In this document: piece after piece, positions 26,152-34,526 of the stretch
Layout of the letters: every line of letters starts with the position of its first letter
Numbering within the stretch: the stretch's first letter is position 1
NCBI RefSeq assembly: GCF_001185345.1
Contig: NZ_KQ236744.1
Location: forward strand, 967,089 to 1,016,021
Length of the DNA stretch: 48,933 nt
Origin: Dorea sp. D27
GTDB lineage: Bacteria; Bacillota; Clostridia; Lachnospirales; Lachnospiraceae
Direction of reading: 5' to 3'
Notes under the pieces: generated by a model
Told to the model about the DNA's origin: nothing
The model's input: the letters and a program-made list of their open reading frames with translations, nothing else
The model's database searches: none
Position numbers and translations under genes: made by a program

Positions 26152-27270
26152 ATGATGCAGGAGACAAAATGGTACACCGTCAAAGAGACAACTTCTATCG
26201 TATTCGAGGATACGAAAGTAGGAAGAATGAAAAAGGAACTATGGGAAGCAAGTGAGGAAGAGATTGACGCGATTCTGGAAGAATATGAGATTCCGTCACC
26301 GTCAGAGCTTGGCAAGCCAGGCTGCTATATCCAGACGACGCCAAGGTGCCAGCAGGTGGAGAAGCGCAGGAAGAATGACATCGTGCTCGTCCCTATCGGT
26401 TCGACTGAGAATCACGGGATGCATCTCAACACAGGACTTGATACGTTCAATGCCAGTCAGATTATCGAGGGAGTCAGAAGATACACTGCAAAAAAAGGGT
26501 GTGAAGTGAATCTGGCGTTCAGCCCGTTGAACTACGGCGGCCATCCGTACCATCACATCGGTATGCCGGGAACAGTCATCATGCCGGACGATGTCGTAAA
26601 AGAAAGTATCGTCGCAATGATGGCCGGACTCTGGAACGACGGCTACCGCAAGATTATTCTTGTCAACAACCACGGGCAGACATGGAATCTGGAGGGTGCA
26701 ATCCAGGAATTCTGCAAGCGGTACCAGCTTCCAGGCATATACCAGCTCGTGGAATGGCACAGGGCAGTGAGGGAATTCTTTATTCCGGTACATAAAAAGG
26801 ACAGTATGGAGACACATTTTGTCCATGCTGACGAGGCGGAGACTTCCTGTGGGCTGCTGATGTTCAAAGATATGATTGATATGAATGCGGTAAAAGATGC
26901 ATGGGGAGAGCCGATGCTTCCGGATGGATGGATTGACAAGTCGTGCGATACGCTGCGGCGCGGAGCGACTTGGGCCCAGAGCCAGGGGCATAACGCTATC
27001 GAGTGGAAAGCGACTCCGGGCGGAGTAATCGGAACTCCTTCCATCTCTACCCCGGAGAAGGGTAAGCGTCCGATTGCGGCAATCTTAAGATATCTCACCT
27101 TGTTGTGTGAAGAGATTATCGAAGCCTACCCGGCAGGGACGGTGCCGCCGGCAGAAAAGGTGACGATGCGTTCCAAAGAAGAGCTGGCACCGTGTCTGAG
27201 GGAACCAGGAAGCGAAGGATGGCAGCCCATTGATGCACTGAAGCGGACAGGCTTTTACGAGCATCTATAG
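26152..27270 (+). CDS. Creatininase-family hydrolase (IolN-like candidate)
   Basis: A 372-residue metalloamidase-fold protein. Metal and catalytic motifs of the creatininase family are present: PIGSTENHGMHLNTGLDT (about 83-100), GGHPYHHIG, LVNNHGQTWNL and HADEAETSCG. There is an N-terminal extension of about 75 residues compared with creatinine amidohydrolases. In T. maritima a creatininase-fold enzyme (IolN) hydrolyses the C-C bond of 3-dehydro-scyllo-inosose, opening the ring to 5-keto-L-gluconate. The presence of IolG- and IolM-like genes in this cluster makes that reaction the best guess; amide hydrolysis is the alternative. Confidence 0.8.
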   Translation: MMQETKWYTVKETTSIVFEDTKVGRMKKELWEASEEEIDAILEEYEIPSPSELGKPGCYIQTTPRCQQVEKRRKNDIVLVPIGSTENHGMHLNTGLDTFNASQIIEGVRRYTAKKGCEVNLAFSPLNYGGHPYHHIGMPGTVIMPDDVVKESIVAMMAGLWNDGYRKIILVNNHGQTWNLEGAIQEFCKRYQLPGIYQLVEWHRAVREFFIPVHKKDSMETHFVHADEAETSCGLLMFKDMIDMNAVKDAWGEPMLPDGWIDKSCDTLRRGATWAQSQGHNAIEWKATPGGVIGTPSISTPEKGKRPIAAILRYLTLLCEEIIEAYPAGTVPPAEKVTMRSKEELAPCLREPGSEGWQPIDALKRTGFYEHL

Positions 27271-27293
27271 ACATTGAAGGATGAGGGTGGAAT

Positions 27294-28088
27294 ATGGATG
27301 GCAGAGTGGATAGATTGGAAAATATAGCGTTACAAGTGGAAGATACGGTGGCGACCGTTACGCTGAACCGTCCGGATGCATTAAATGCGCTGGACAGTGG
27401 TACACTCCGTGAGCTGGAGCAGGTATTTGCGTACATCCGGGACGATAAGGACATACACGGTGTCATTGTCACCGGTTCAGGCAAAGCGTTCGCAGCAGGA
27501 GCAGATATCGCGCAGATGCAGGATTACAAAACCTTTGAAGGCAGGTCATATGCGGGGCGAGCCCAGGATGTATTTGGCCGGATCGAGAGTCTGGAAAAGC
27601 CTGTCATCGCCGCCGTGAACGGCTATGCCCTCGGCGGCGGATGCGAGCTTGCATTAAGCTGTGATATCCGTATCGCCTCCGAAAAAGCTGTCTTTGGACA
27701 GCCGGAGGCGGCTCTTGGGGTGATACCGTGCTTTGGAGGTACCCAGAGGCTGACCCGCCTCATAGGCCAGGGAAAGGCCAAGGAGCTTATATTTACAGGT
27801 AGAAAAGCAGGAGCCTTGGAGGCGCTGGAGATAGGACTAGTCAATAAAGTCGTGCCACCTGAGCGGCTCATGGAAGAGGCCGTGGACATGATGCGTATCA
27901 TAACGGCGAACGCCCCCATAGCCGTTCGCCTTGCAAAGACGGCGATAAACTATGGAATGGACGTGGACTTAAGGAGCGGTCTGGAACTGGAGAAGAATCT
28001 GGCGGCCATTACATTCGGTACAGAAGACAAGCAGGAAGGGATGAATGCCTTTCTTGGGAAGCGGGACGCAAGCTTTGCAGGCTGTTAG
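27294..28088 (+). CDS. Enoyl-CoA hydratase / crotonase
   Basis: A 264-residue crotonase. The oxyanion-hole region GSGKAFAAGADIAQM and both catalytic Glu positions are present (GGGCELALSCD and FGQPEAALGVIP), which supports true hydratase/dehydratase activity on a beta-hydroxyacyl-CoA. It is close to clostridial Crt. Next to a CoA transferase and acyl-CoA dehydrogenase it should dehydrate a 3-hydroxyacyl-CoA. The ATG follows GAGGGTGG. Confidence 0.9.
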   Translation: MDGRVDRLENIALQVEDTVATVTLNRPDALNALDSGTLRELEQVFAYIRDDKDIHGVIVTGSGKAFAAGADIAQMQDYKTFEGRSYAGRAQDVFGRIESLEKPVIAAVNGYALGGGCELALSCDIRIASEKAVFGQPEAALGVIPCFGGTQRLTRLIGQGKAKELIFTGRKAGALEALEIGLVNKVVPPERLMEEAVDMMRIITANAPIAVRLAKTAINYGMDVDLRSGLELEKNLAAITFGTEDKQEGMNAFLGKRDASFAGC

Positions 28089-28111
28089 AGATGGAAAGAG
28101 GAGAAGGAGAT

Positions 28112-29326
28112 ATGAAGGAACCGTTAGAAGGCGTAAAGGTCATAGACCTTACCTATTTTGTCGCAGGTCCGGGAACAGCCAGGATACTTGCCGACTGGGG
28201 CGCGGACGTCATTAAAGTAGAGCCGGCATTTGGAGATCCGGGCAGACATACAGGAGCCGGGATGACCTGTCCGGACAGTGATTGGAACAACCCATTCTAC
28301 ACGACTTACAATGCCGGCAAGCGGGGACTGTCAGTCAATCTGAAGACACCGGAAGGTAAAGAGATTATGGGAAGGCTGCTACAGACAGCCCAGGTGCTTG
28401 TCACAAGCTACCGGACCCAGGCGCTCAAAAGACTTGGACTTGACTACGAATCGCTGCGGGAAAGCTGCCCTCATCTCATATGGGCTCAGGTGAATGGATT
28501 TGGAGACCATGGGCCGGCAAAGGATAATCCGGGATTTGACACGGTCGCTTACTGGGCCAGAAGCGGCGCCATGATGGATATCGCAGAGAAGGACACGAAT
28601 CCGATCAACCCGCCCATCGCATTCGGAGACAGCGTGACGAGCTGCAGCCTTGCAGGCGGCATCTGCGCTGCCCTGTACAGACAGCAGAAGACCGGCTTGG
28701 GAGGAAAGGTGGAAGTATCGCTGTTCGGCCAGGCCATATGGAATGTAGGGGCGCTCATCGCTTCCACACAGCATGAAGATGTATATCCGAAGTCGAGAAA
28801 GGAAGCTATCTCGCCGGTAATCAATTCGTATCAGTGTAAGGACGGCAGGTGGATCTTCTTGAGCATCCTGGAGCACGAGAGGTATTTTGGCACTTTGTGC
28901 ACGGAAGTGCTCGGGTGTGAAGATCTGGCGGAAGACGAAAGATTTGCCAGGACGCTGGAAGCGAAGAGACATGCTGCCGAGCTGATTCAGATTCTGGACA
29001 GGGAATTCGCCCGTTACACGCAGGACGAGATTGTGGAAAGGCTGACGAAAGCGGACATCGCGCATGAGAGGATCCAGCACGTGAAGGATGTGCTGGAAGA
29101 TGAGCAGGCGTTTGCCAATCAATATCTTATCAGCCGGGAGAACCGGGACAAAAGCCGCAGCCTGTATGCGTCCACACCGGTTCACTTTGATGAGGCAGAC
29201 ATACGTACGCAGTGCGACGCCCCTCTGATAGGGCAGGATTCAAGAGAGATACTGGGAGAACTTGGATATAAAAGGGAAGAGATCGAGGCATGGATAGGGC
29301 AGGGGATTGTCGCTGCACCTGTATGA
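28112..29326 (+). CDS. Type III CoA transferase (CaiB/BaiF family)
   Basis: A 404-residue family III CoA transferase with the N-terminal VIDLTYFVAGPGTARILADW block, KVEPAFGDPGR, and the region around the catalytic Asp (NPGFDTVAYWARSGAM). GGGGKVEVSL-type glycine loops are present as GLGGKVEVSL. The ATG at 28112 follows GGAGAAGGAG; an in-frame ATG at 28091 lies before this site and is less likely. It probably activates the acid product of the pathway with CoA from another acyl-CoA in the cytoplasm. Confidence 0.88.
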   Translation: MKEPLEGVKVIDLTYFVAGPGTARILADWGADVIKVEPAFGDPGRHTGAGMTCPDSDWNNPFYTTYNAGKRGLSVNLKTPEGKEIMGRLLQTAQVLVTSYRTQALKRLGLDYESLRESCPHLIWAQVNGFGDHGPAKDNPGFDTVAYWARSGAMMDIAEKDTNPINPPIAFGDSVTSCSLAGGICAALYRQQKTGLGGKVEVSLFGQAIWNVGALIASTQHEDVYPKSRKEAISPVINSYQCKDGRWIFLSILEHERYFGTLCTEVLGCEDLAEDERFARTLEAKRHAAELIQILDREFARYTQDEIVERLTKADIAHERIQHVKDVLEDEQAFANQYLISRENRDKSRSLYASTPVHFDEADIRTQCDAPLIGQDSREILGELGYKREEIEAWIGQGIVAAPV

Positions 29327-29345
29327 CCGGGCACAGGAGGAGATT

Positions 29346-30494
29346 ATGGATTTCAAGTTGACAGACGGACAGGAGATGCTGAAGCGGGTGGTAAGGCAGT
29401 TTACAGAAGAAGAGATAGAGCCGCTGGCTGCAGAGATTGACAAGACGGGGCGGTTCCCTGCAGAGACATTTGAAAAGATGACGAAGCTTGGCCTGACCGG
29501 CATCGGCATCCCGGAAGAATATGGCGGGAGCGGCGGTACAGATATCGAGAAAGTCATTGCCGTATCTGAGATTGCCAGGAAATGTGCCGCTTCGGCCGCA
29601 ATCTTGTCGATACATTCGATTTTTCCGCAGGTACTTTTACAGTATGGGAAAGAGGAACAGAAGAAAAAGTATATCCCGCCTGCCACAAGCGGCGGCATGG
29701 TCGGGGCGTTTGCCCTGACAGAACCGGATGCAGGTTCGGACGCCGGCGCCGCGAAAACGACGGCAGTGCTTGATGAGAGTACCAATGAATATATACTCAA
29801 TGGCACGAAGTGCTTCATCTCCGGCGGCAGCCAGGCAGGAGCGGTGCTCGTATTCGCCCTGACGGAGCCCGAGAAGGGTACGAAAGGCATGAGCTGCATC
29901 CTCGTGGAAAAAGGCACGCCTGGATTTACCAGCGGGAAGGTAGAGGAGAAGATGGGTATCCACGCATCTGAGACAGCGGAACTTATCTTCGACAACTGCA
30001 GGGTGCCAAAAGAAAATCTTGTCGGCCAGGAAGGAAAGGGATTCCGTATCGCCATGTCCGCACTGGACGGGGCCAGAATCGGTGTGGGTGCACAGGCGCT
30101 CGGTATCGCCGACGGCGCTCTTGAGGAGGCTATACATTACGCGAAAGAGAGAGTGCAGTTTGGAAAGCCAATCAGCAGGCTGCAGGGCATCCAGTGGTAT
30201 ATCGCAGACATGGCGACAAAGACAGAGGCAGCCAGATGGCTCGTATACGAAAGTGCATGGCTGCGGGCAGAAGGCAGGCCTCATACGATGGAAGCAGCCA
30301 TGGCGAAGCTGAATGCCTCTGAAAACGCCAGATACGTGACGAATCTTGCGCTGCAGATACACGGAGGCTATGGATATATGAAGGACTATCCGCTGGAGCG
30401 GATGTACCGAGATGCCAAGATTACCGAGATATATGAAGGAACCTCGGAGATACATAAGGTCGTCATATCAAGGGCACTTCTGGGCCGGCAATAA
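29346..30494 (+). CDS. Acyl-CoA dehydrogenase (short-chain / Bcd type)
   Basis: A 382-residue FAD flavoprotein. Signatures are FALTEPDAGSDAGA, the C-terminal QIHGGYGYMKDYPLERMYRDA, and the catalytic base Glu in ITEIYEGTSEIHK. With EtfBA directly downstream it could work as an enoyl-CoA reductase, as in clostridial Bcd/EtfAB or acryloyl-CoA reductase complexes. The ATG at 29346 follows CAGGAGGAG. The substrate chain length cannot be read reliably. Confidence 0.9.
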   Translation: MDFKLTDGQEMLKRVVRQFTEEEIEPLAAEIDKTGRFPAETFEKMTKLGLTGIGIPEEYGGSGGTDIEKVIAVSEIARKCAASAAILSIHSIFPQVLLQYGKEEQKKKYIPPATSGGMVGAFALTEPDAGSDAGAAKTTAVLDESTNEYILNGTKCFISGGSQAGAVLVFALTEPEKGTKGMSCILVEKGTPGFTSGKVEEKMGIHASETAELIFDNCRVPKENLVGQEGKGFRIAMSALDGARIGVGAQALGIADGALEEAIHYAKERVQFGKPISRLQGIQWYIADMATKTEAARWLVYESAWLRAEGRPHTMEAAMAKLNASENARYVTNLALQIHGGYGYMKDYPLERMYRDAKITEIYEGTSEIHKVVISRALLGRQ

Positions 30495-30506
30495 TAGGAG
30501 GAAGAG

Positions 30507-31298
30507 ATGAAGATAGCGGTATTCGTAAAACAAGTTCCTGATACGAACGAAGTGCGTATCAATCAGGAGACGGGAACCTTAATCAGAGACGGGGTTCCAA
30601 GCATCATCAATCCCGATGATAAGAACGCCCTGGAGGCGGCCCTCAGATTAAAAGAGACCTGTGGCGGAACCGTCACCGTCATCAGCATGGGACCGCCGCA
30701 GGCAGCTGGTGCATTAAAAGAGGCTCTGGCAATGGGGGCAGAGGAAGCATATCTTGTATCTGACCGGGCGTTCGGCGGCTCTGATACGTGGGCAACAGCT
30801 ACGATACTTGCGGCAGCAGCCGAGAAGACGGGGCCATACGATGTCATTATGTGCGGGAGACAGGCGATAGACGGCGATACGGCCCAGGTAGGACCTGAGA
30901 TTGCAGAGTTCCTCGACATTCCACAGGTAACTTATGTCAAAGAGATCCGTCCGGCTGAGGATGGATTTGAAGTCATTCGTTATACAGAGACGGGTGATTA
31001 CAGTTTTAACGTAGCTCCTCCTGTGCTTTTTACTGCGGTGAAGGAGCTGAATAACCCGCGCTACCCGGGTGTCAAGGACATTCTACGCTGTTTCGATGGA
31101 GAAGAAGTGATAAGAATCCTTACGCTCCAAGACCTGCCTGTAGATATCACTCAGATTGGAATCAAAGGTTCTCCCACCAATGTATACAGATCCTTTGTTC
31201 CGGTGAAGGAAAAGAAGACGCAGATGCTGGCGGGAACGGACGTAAAGGCAACCGCCGCACAACTGGCAGACAGGCTTCACGAACAGAAGCTGCTATAG
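30507..31298 (+). CDS. etfB: Electron transfer flavoprotein beta subunit
   Basis: A 263-residue EtfB starting MKIAVFVKQVPDTNEVRI, with the nucleotide-binding CGRQAIDGDTAQVGPEIAE block. It pairs with EtfA to pass electrons to or from the adjacent acyl-CoA dehydrogenase. Bcd-linked clostridial Etf can bifurcate electrons; whether this one does is not decidable by eye. AGGAGGAAG precedes the ATG, 12 bases after the dehydrogenase stop. Confidence 0.92.
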   Translation: MKIAVFVKQVPDTNEVRINQETGTLIRDGVPSIINPDDKNALEAALRLKETCGGTVTVISMGPPQAAGALKEALAMGAEEAYLVSDRAFGGSDTWATATILAAAAEKTGPYDVIMCGRQAIDGDTAQVGPEIAEFLDIPQVTYVKEIRPAEDGFEVIRYTETGDYSFNVAPPVLFTAVKELNNPRYPGVKDILRCFDGEEVIRILTLQDLPVDITQIGIKGSPTNVYRSFVPVKEKKTQMLAGTDVKATAAQLADRLHEQKLL

Positions 31299-31311
31299 GA
31301 GGAAGACACAC

Positions 31312-32352
31312 ATGGCTAGAGCAAAAGTGAATCAGAACAAGAATCTGGAAACATACCGGGATATCTGGATTATTGTGGAACAGCGGGAAGGTAAGATACA
31401 TCCTGTGACGACAGAGCTCATCGGAGAAGGAAGGCGGCTGGCAGATCTGTCCGGCAAGAAGCTATATGCGGTGGCGGCGGGATATGGAATTGAAGAAGAA
31501 CTGGAAAAGCTGCTCCGGTATGAAATCGACCAGATACTATATATCCGGCATCCGCTCCTTGAGACCTTTTCAACGGACGGTTATGTAAAAGCGATTGCAG
31601 GACTCATTGAGAAGCTGAAGCCAGAGATTGTCCTCTCAGGCGCAACAAGTATCGGGCGGGATATTACACCGAGGATTGCAGCCCGTGTCGGTACAGGGCT
31701 GACGGCCGACTGCACGAAGCTTGATATTGATGAGACAGACGGAAAGCTGCTCATGACACGCCCTGCCTTTGGCGGCAATCTGATGGCTACCATCGTCTGT
31801 CCGAATAACAGACCGCAGATGTCGACCGTACGGCCAGGAGTGATGGAGAGGGCGCGCGTCAGAGAACATGCTTATGGAAAGCTGGTGGAAGTGAATCCGG
31901 ACCTTTGTGCGGATGACATACGCGTCCGGTTCAGAGAGACGATAAGACGGGAGAAGAAAGCGGTCAATCTTACGGAGGCGAAGGTAATCGTATCCGGAGG
32001 CCGGGGCGTGAAGGGCGAAGAAGGCTTTCGGCTCATTCGTTCACTGGCAGATGCTTTAAGGGGAGAGGTAGGGGCATCCCGTGCTGCCGTAGAGGCAGGC
32101 TTCATCGACTCGGGACACCAGGTCGGGCAGACCGGGACGACCGTAAGGCCGGAACTCTATGTTGCCTGTGGAATCTCAGGGGCGATTCAGCACCTTGCAG
32201 GCATGGAAGAATCCAAGTGCATCGTGGCAATCAACAAAGATCCCAATGCACCGATTTTTAAAGCGTGCGATTATGGCATCGTCGGGGATCTGAATGAAGT
32301 GATACCGGCCCTGATTGAAGAGATAAAGAGCAGAGAGGCCGACGGCGTCTGA
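31312..32352 (+). CDS. etfA: Electron transfer flavoprotein alpha subunit
   Basis: A 346-residue EtfA. The N-terminal domain carries SGATSIGRDITPRIAARVGTG. The C-terminal FAD site has SGGRGVK, GQTGTTVRPELYVACG and SGAIQHLAGM. There is no extra N-terminal ferredoxin domain. It is the last gene of the tight CoA block, and 74 bases separate it from the next gene. Confidence 0.93.
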   Translation: MARAKVNQNKNLETYRDIWIIVEQREGKIHPVTTELIGEGRRLADLSGKKLYAVAAGYGIEEELEKLLRYEIDQILYIRHPLLETFSTDGYVKAIAGLIEKLKPEIVLSGATSIGRDITPRIAARVGTGLTADCTKLDIDETDGKLLMTRPAFGGNLMATIVCPNNRPQMSTVRPGVMERARVREHAYGKLVEVNPDLCADDIRVRFRETIRREKKAVNLTEAKVIVSGGRGVKGEEGFRLIRSLADALRGEVGASRAAVEAGFIDSGHQVGQTGTTVRPELYVACGISGAIQHLAGMEESKCIVAINKDPNAPIFKACDYGIVGDLNEVIPALIEEIKSREADGV

Positions 32353-32426
32353 TATGCGGCAACTGGAAGAAACTGGAAATATCGTGTGATACGTACAAAG
32401 ATATAATGGAGATAGGGAGGAGACAG

Positions 32427-33290
32427 ATGAAGAATATTGCGTTTATAGGTGCCGGCATCATGGGAAGATGCATGATTCGCAACCTTATGAAGGCCGGATA
32501 TGAACTTACGGTATACGATATCAACAAGGATGCCGTAAAAGAGCTTGCCGCAGAAGGTGCAAAGCCCTGTGATGAAGTGTCTGCGTGTGTGAAAGGGCAG
32601 GATATCGTCATCACGATGGTCACTTCTCCTGCAGTGGTAGAGAGCCTGTATTTTGGGGATGCGGGCATCCTGAACCACGCGGATGCAGGTACATATCTGG
32701 TCGACATGACGACGTCAAGGCCGAGCCTGGCAAAGAAGATATACGAGGCAGCCAAAGAGAAAGGCCTGCATGCCATGGACGCGCCGGTGACAGGCGGGGA
32801 ATACGGGGCAAGAGAAGGAGTGCTTTCTATACTGGCGGGAGGAGAGGAAGCAGACTTTGAGGCGTGCCGAGATGTACTCTCGGCTATGGGGACAAATCTG
32901 ACCTATGAAGGTGAGGCGGGGTCAGGACAGCATACAAAGATGGGCAACCAGATCATACTGGCAGGGACTCTCTCAGGCATAGCCCAGGCGGTGGCTTATG
33001 CGAAGGCAGAAGGGCTTGACGGGGAAAGGTTTGTCAAGTCGGTCTCCACAGGGGCGGCTGCAAGCACCCAGCTGAGCCAGCAGGGCATGCATATGTTTGA
33101 TGGCAATTATGAGGCTGGTTTTTATATCAGACATTTTGTCAAAGATATGAAAATAGCAGTACAAGAGGCCCAGGAAGCAGGGCTCTGCCTTGAGGAGCTG
33201 GAGAGCATTCTTAAGAAATATGAGTCGCTTATGGAGGCCGGAATGGAGTTTTCCGGCATGCAGGCGATTGTGAAGTATTATACGAAATAG
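32427..33290 (+). CDS. 3-hydroxyisobutyrate dehydrogenase-family (beta-hydroxyacid) oxidoreductase
   Basis: A 287-residue NAD(P)-dependent beta-hydroxyacid dehydrogenase. It has the nucleotide site FIGAGIMGRCMIRNL, substrate motif MDAPVTGGEYGA, catalytic Lys in GSGQHTKMGNQI and the C-terminal HFVKDMKIA. Members reduce or oxidise tartronate semialdehyde, methylmalonate/malonate semialdehyde and similar compounds. Next to the CoA block, a malonate semialdehyde or related reductase making a 3-hydroxyacid would fit, but this is inference. GGGAGGAG precedes ATG 32427. Confidence 0.85.
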   Translation: MKNIAFIGAGIMGRCMIRNLMKAGYELTVYDINKDAVKELAAEGAKPCDEVSACVKGQDIVITMVTSPAVVESLYFGDAGILNHADAGTYLVDMTTSRPSLAKKIYEAAKEKGLHAMDAPVTGGEYGAREGVLSILAGGEEADFEACRDVLSAMGTNLTYEGEAGSGQHTKMGNQIILAGTLSGIAQAVAYAKAEGLDGERFVKSVSTGAAASTQLSQQGMHMFDGNYEAGFYIRHFVKDMKIAVQEAQEAGLCLEELESILKKYESLMEAGMEFSGMQAIVKYYTK

Positions 33291-33372
33291 AGAAACTGCA
33301 CCTAATTCTAATAAAGGAGGTAAATAAAATATGAACAGGTGCCCAGATAAACATAATAAAGGAGGAAAACAT

Positions 33373-34425
33373 ATGAAAAAGCAGATTAAACAGGCGGCGG
33401 CCGTGCTTCTGGCGGCATGTCTCATTCTGGCAGGGTGTTCCACCGCATCATCTGATGAGAAAAAAGGGGATGGGAAGAAAGACGGGGAAAAACCGTTGAT
33501 TGGCGTCTTGTTCCGTACGCTGGCAGAGGAAAAGTGGACGAAGGAAAAGGACATGATGATTGAGCTGGCGGAAAAAGAAGGGTATGAGGTCGTGTTCCAG
33601 TCTGCCAACGACGATGTGAGCAAGCAGCTCAGCCAGTGCGAGAATCTTCTGGCACAGGGAGTGGATGCGCTCATTGTCCTGCCGGTAGACGACGGGTCTT
33701 CAGAGCCGATTGTAGAAAAGGCTCATGCAGAAGATGTCCCGGTCATCTCCTATGACCAGATTGTCCTGAATGCGGATCTCGATTATAACGTAACCTTCGA
33801 TTCCACAGAGGTAGGGAAGAAGATGGCTGCCTACGCGGTTGAAAAAGCTCCGAAAGGAAAATATGTCCTTCTGTGCGGAGGACAGGCGTCAAACAATGCC
33901 ACGCTTATTAAAAACGGCTGGCATGAGATATTGGATCCATATATCAAGTCCGGGGACATCGAGGTCGTATACGAACAGTATTGCGAGAACTGGTCACCTG
34001 AGATCGCGCTCCAGTATGCGGAAGATGCGCTGACGGCCAACAATGACGACATACAGGCGATTCTATGTGCCAACGATAACATGGCAAACGGGGCGATTCA
34101 GGCTCTGACGAACAAGAACCTCCAGGGGAAAGTCGTAGTGACGGGACAGGACGCAGATCTGCTCGGCTGTCAGAACATCGTCAACGGGTACCAGTCACTG
34201 ACCGTGTACAAACCAAGCAGCGCGCTGTCACAGGCAAGCATGGAAGCTGCATTTGCCCTTATCAAAGGAGAGGACGTAAAGACGAACTCAACGATGGACA
34301 ACGGATATAAAGAAGTTCCTACGGTTGCCCTGGACAGCTTTGTCGTAGATAAAGACAACATTGACGACACGATTATTAAGGATGGCTATCAGAGCAAAGA
34401 AGAAGTATACGGCGATAAGAAATAA
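33373..34425 (+). CDS. Sugar ABC transporter substrate-binding lipoprotein (XylF/ChvE-like)
   Basis: A 350-residue periplasmic-binding-type protein with a lipoprotein signal (LILAGC lipobox, Cys about residue 21) and a peripla_BP_4 sugar-binding fold. Visible blocks are IGVLFRTLAEEKWTKEKDMM, VDALIVLPVDD, CANDNMANGAIQAL and VTGQDAD. The ligand should be a monosaccharide-like molecule. ATG 33373 follows AAAGGAGGAAAAC. A second in-frame ATG at 33331 also has a good ribosome site (AAAGGAGG) but would add 14 polar residues before the signal, so I prefer 33373. Confidence 0.88.
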   Translation: MKKQIKQAAAVLLAACLILAGCSTASSDEKKGDGKKDGEKPLIGVLFRTLAEEKWTKEKDMMIELAEKEGYEVVFQSANDDVSKQLSQCENLLAQGVDALIVLPVDDGSSEPIVEKAHAEDVPVISYDQIVLNADLDYNVTFDSTEVGKKMAAYAVEKAPKGKYVLLCGGQASNNATLIKNGWHEILDPYIKSGDIEVVYEQYCENWSPEIALQYAEDALTANNDDIQAILCANDNMANGAIQALTNKNLQGKVVVTGQDADLLGCQNIVNGYQSLTVYKPSSALSQASMEAAFALIKGEDVKTNSTMDNGYKEVPTVALDSFVVDKDNIDDTIIKDGYQSKEEVYGDKK

Positions 34426-34497
34426 GAAAGCGGTCTGACGACAGTGTCCCGGAAGCCGGCCTGGCTGCTCCCGGGATGCTCTGTTGGGCCGCTTTCT
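34425..34497 (+). other. Stem-loop between binding-protein and ATPase genes
   Basis: AGAAAGCGG (34425-34433) pairs with CCGCTTTCT (34489-34497) and an inner CCCGG/CCGGG stem is possible. There is no T run, so partial termination or mRNA 3'-end protection is more likely than full termination. This is a common arrangement after binding-protein genes. Confidence 0.5.
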
Positions 34498-34526
34498 TCC
34501 GAAGACATGTATGAAGGAGAATGTAT

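Noticed and set aside
33331..33372. A separate leader peptide or earlier start for the binding lipoprotein
   Set aside because: ATG 33331 has a good ribosome site but is in frame and would place 14 polar residues before the signal peptide; I keep 33373 and note the duplicate site.
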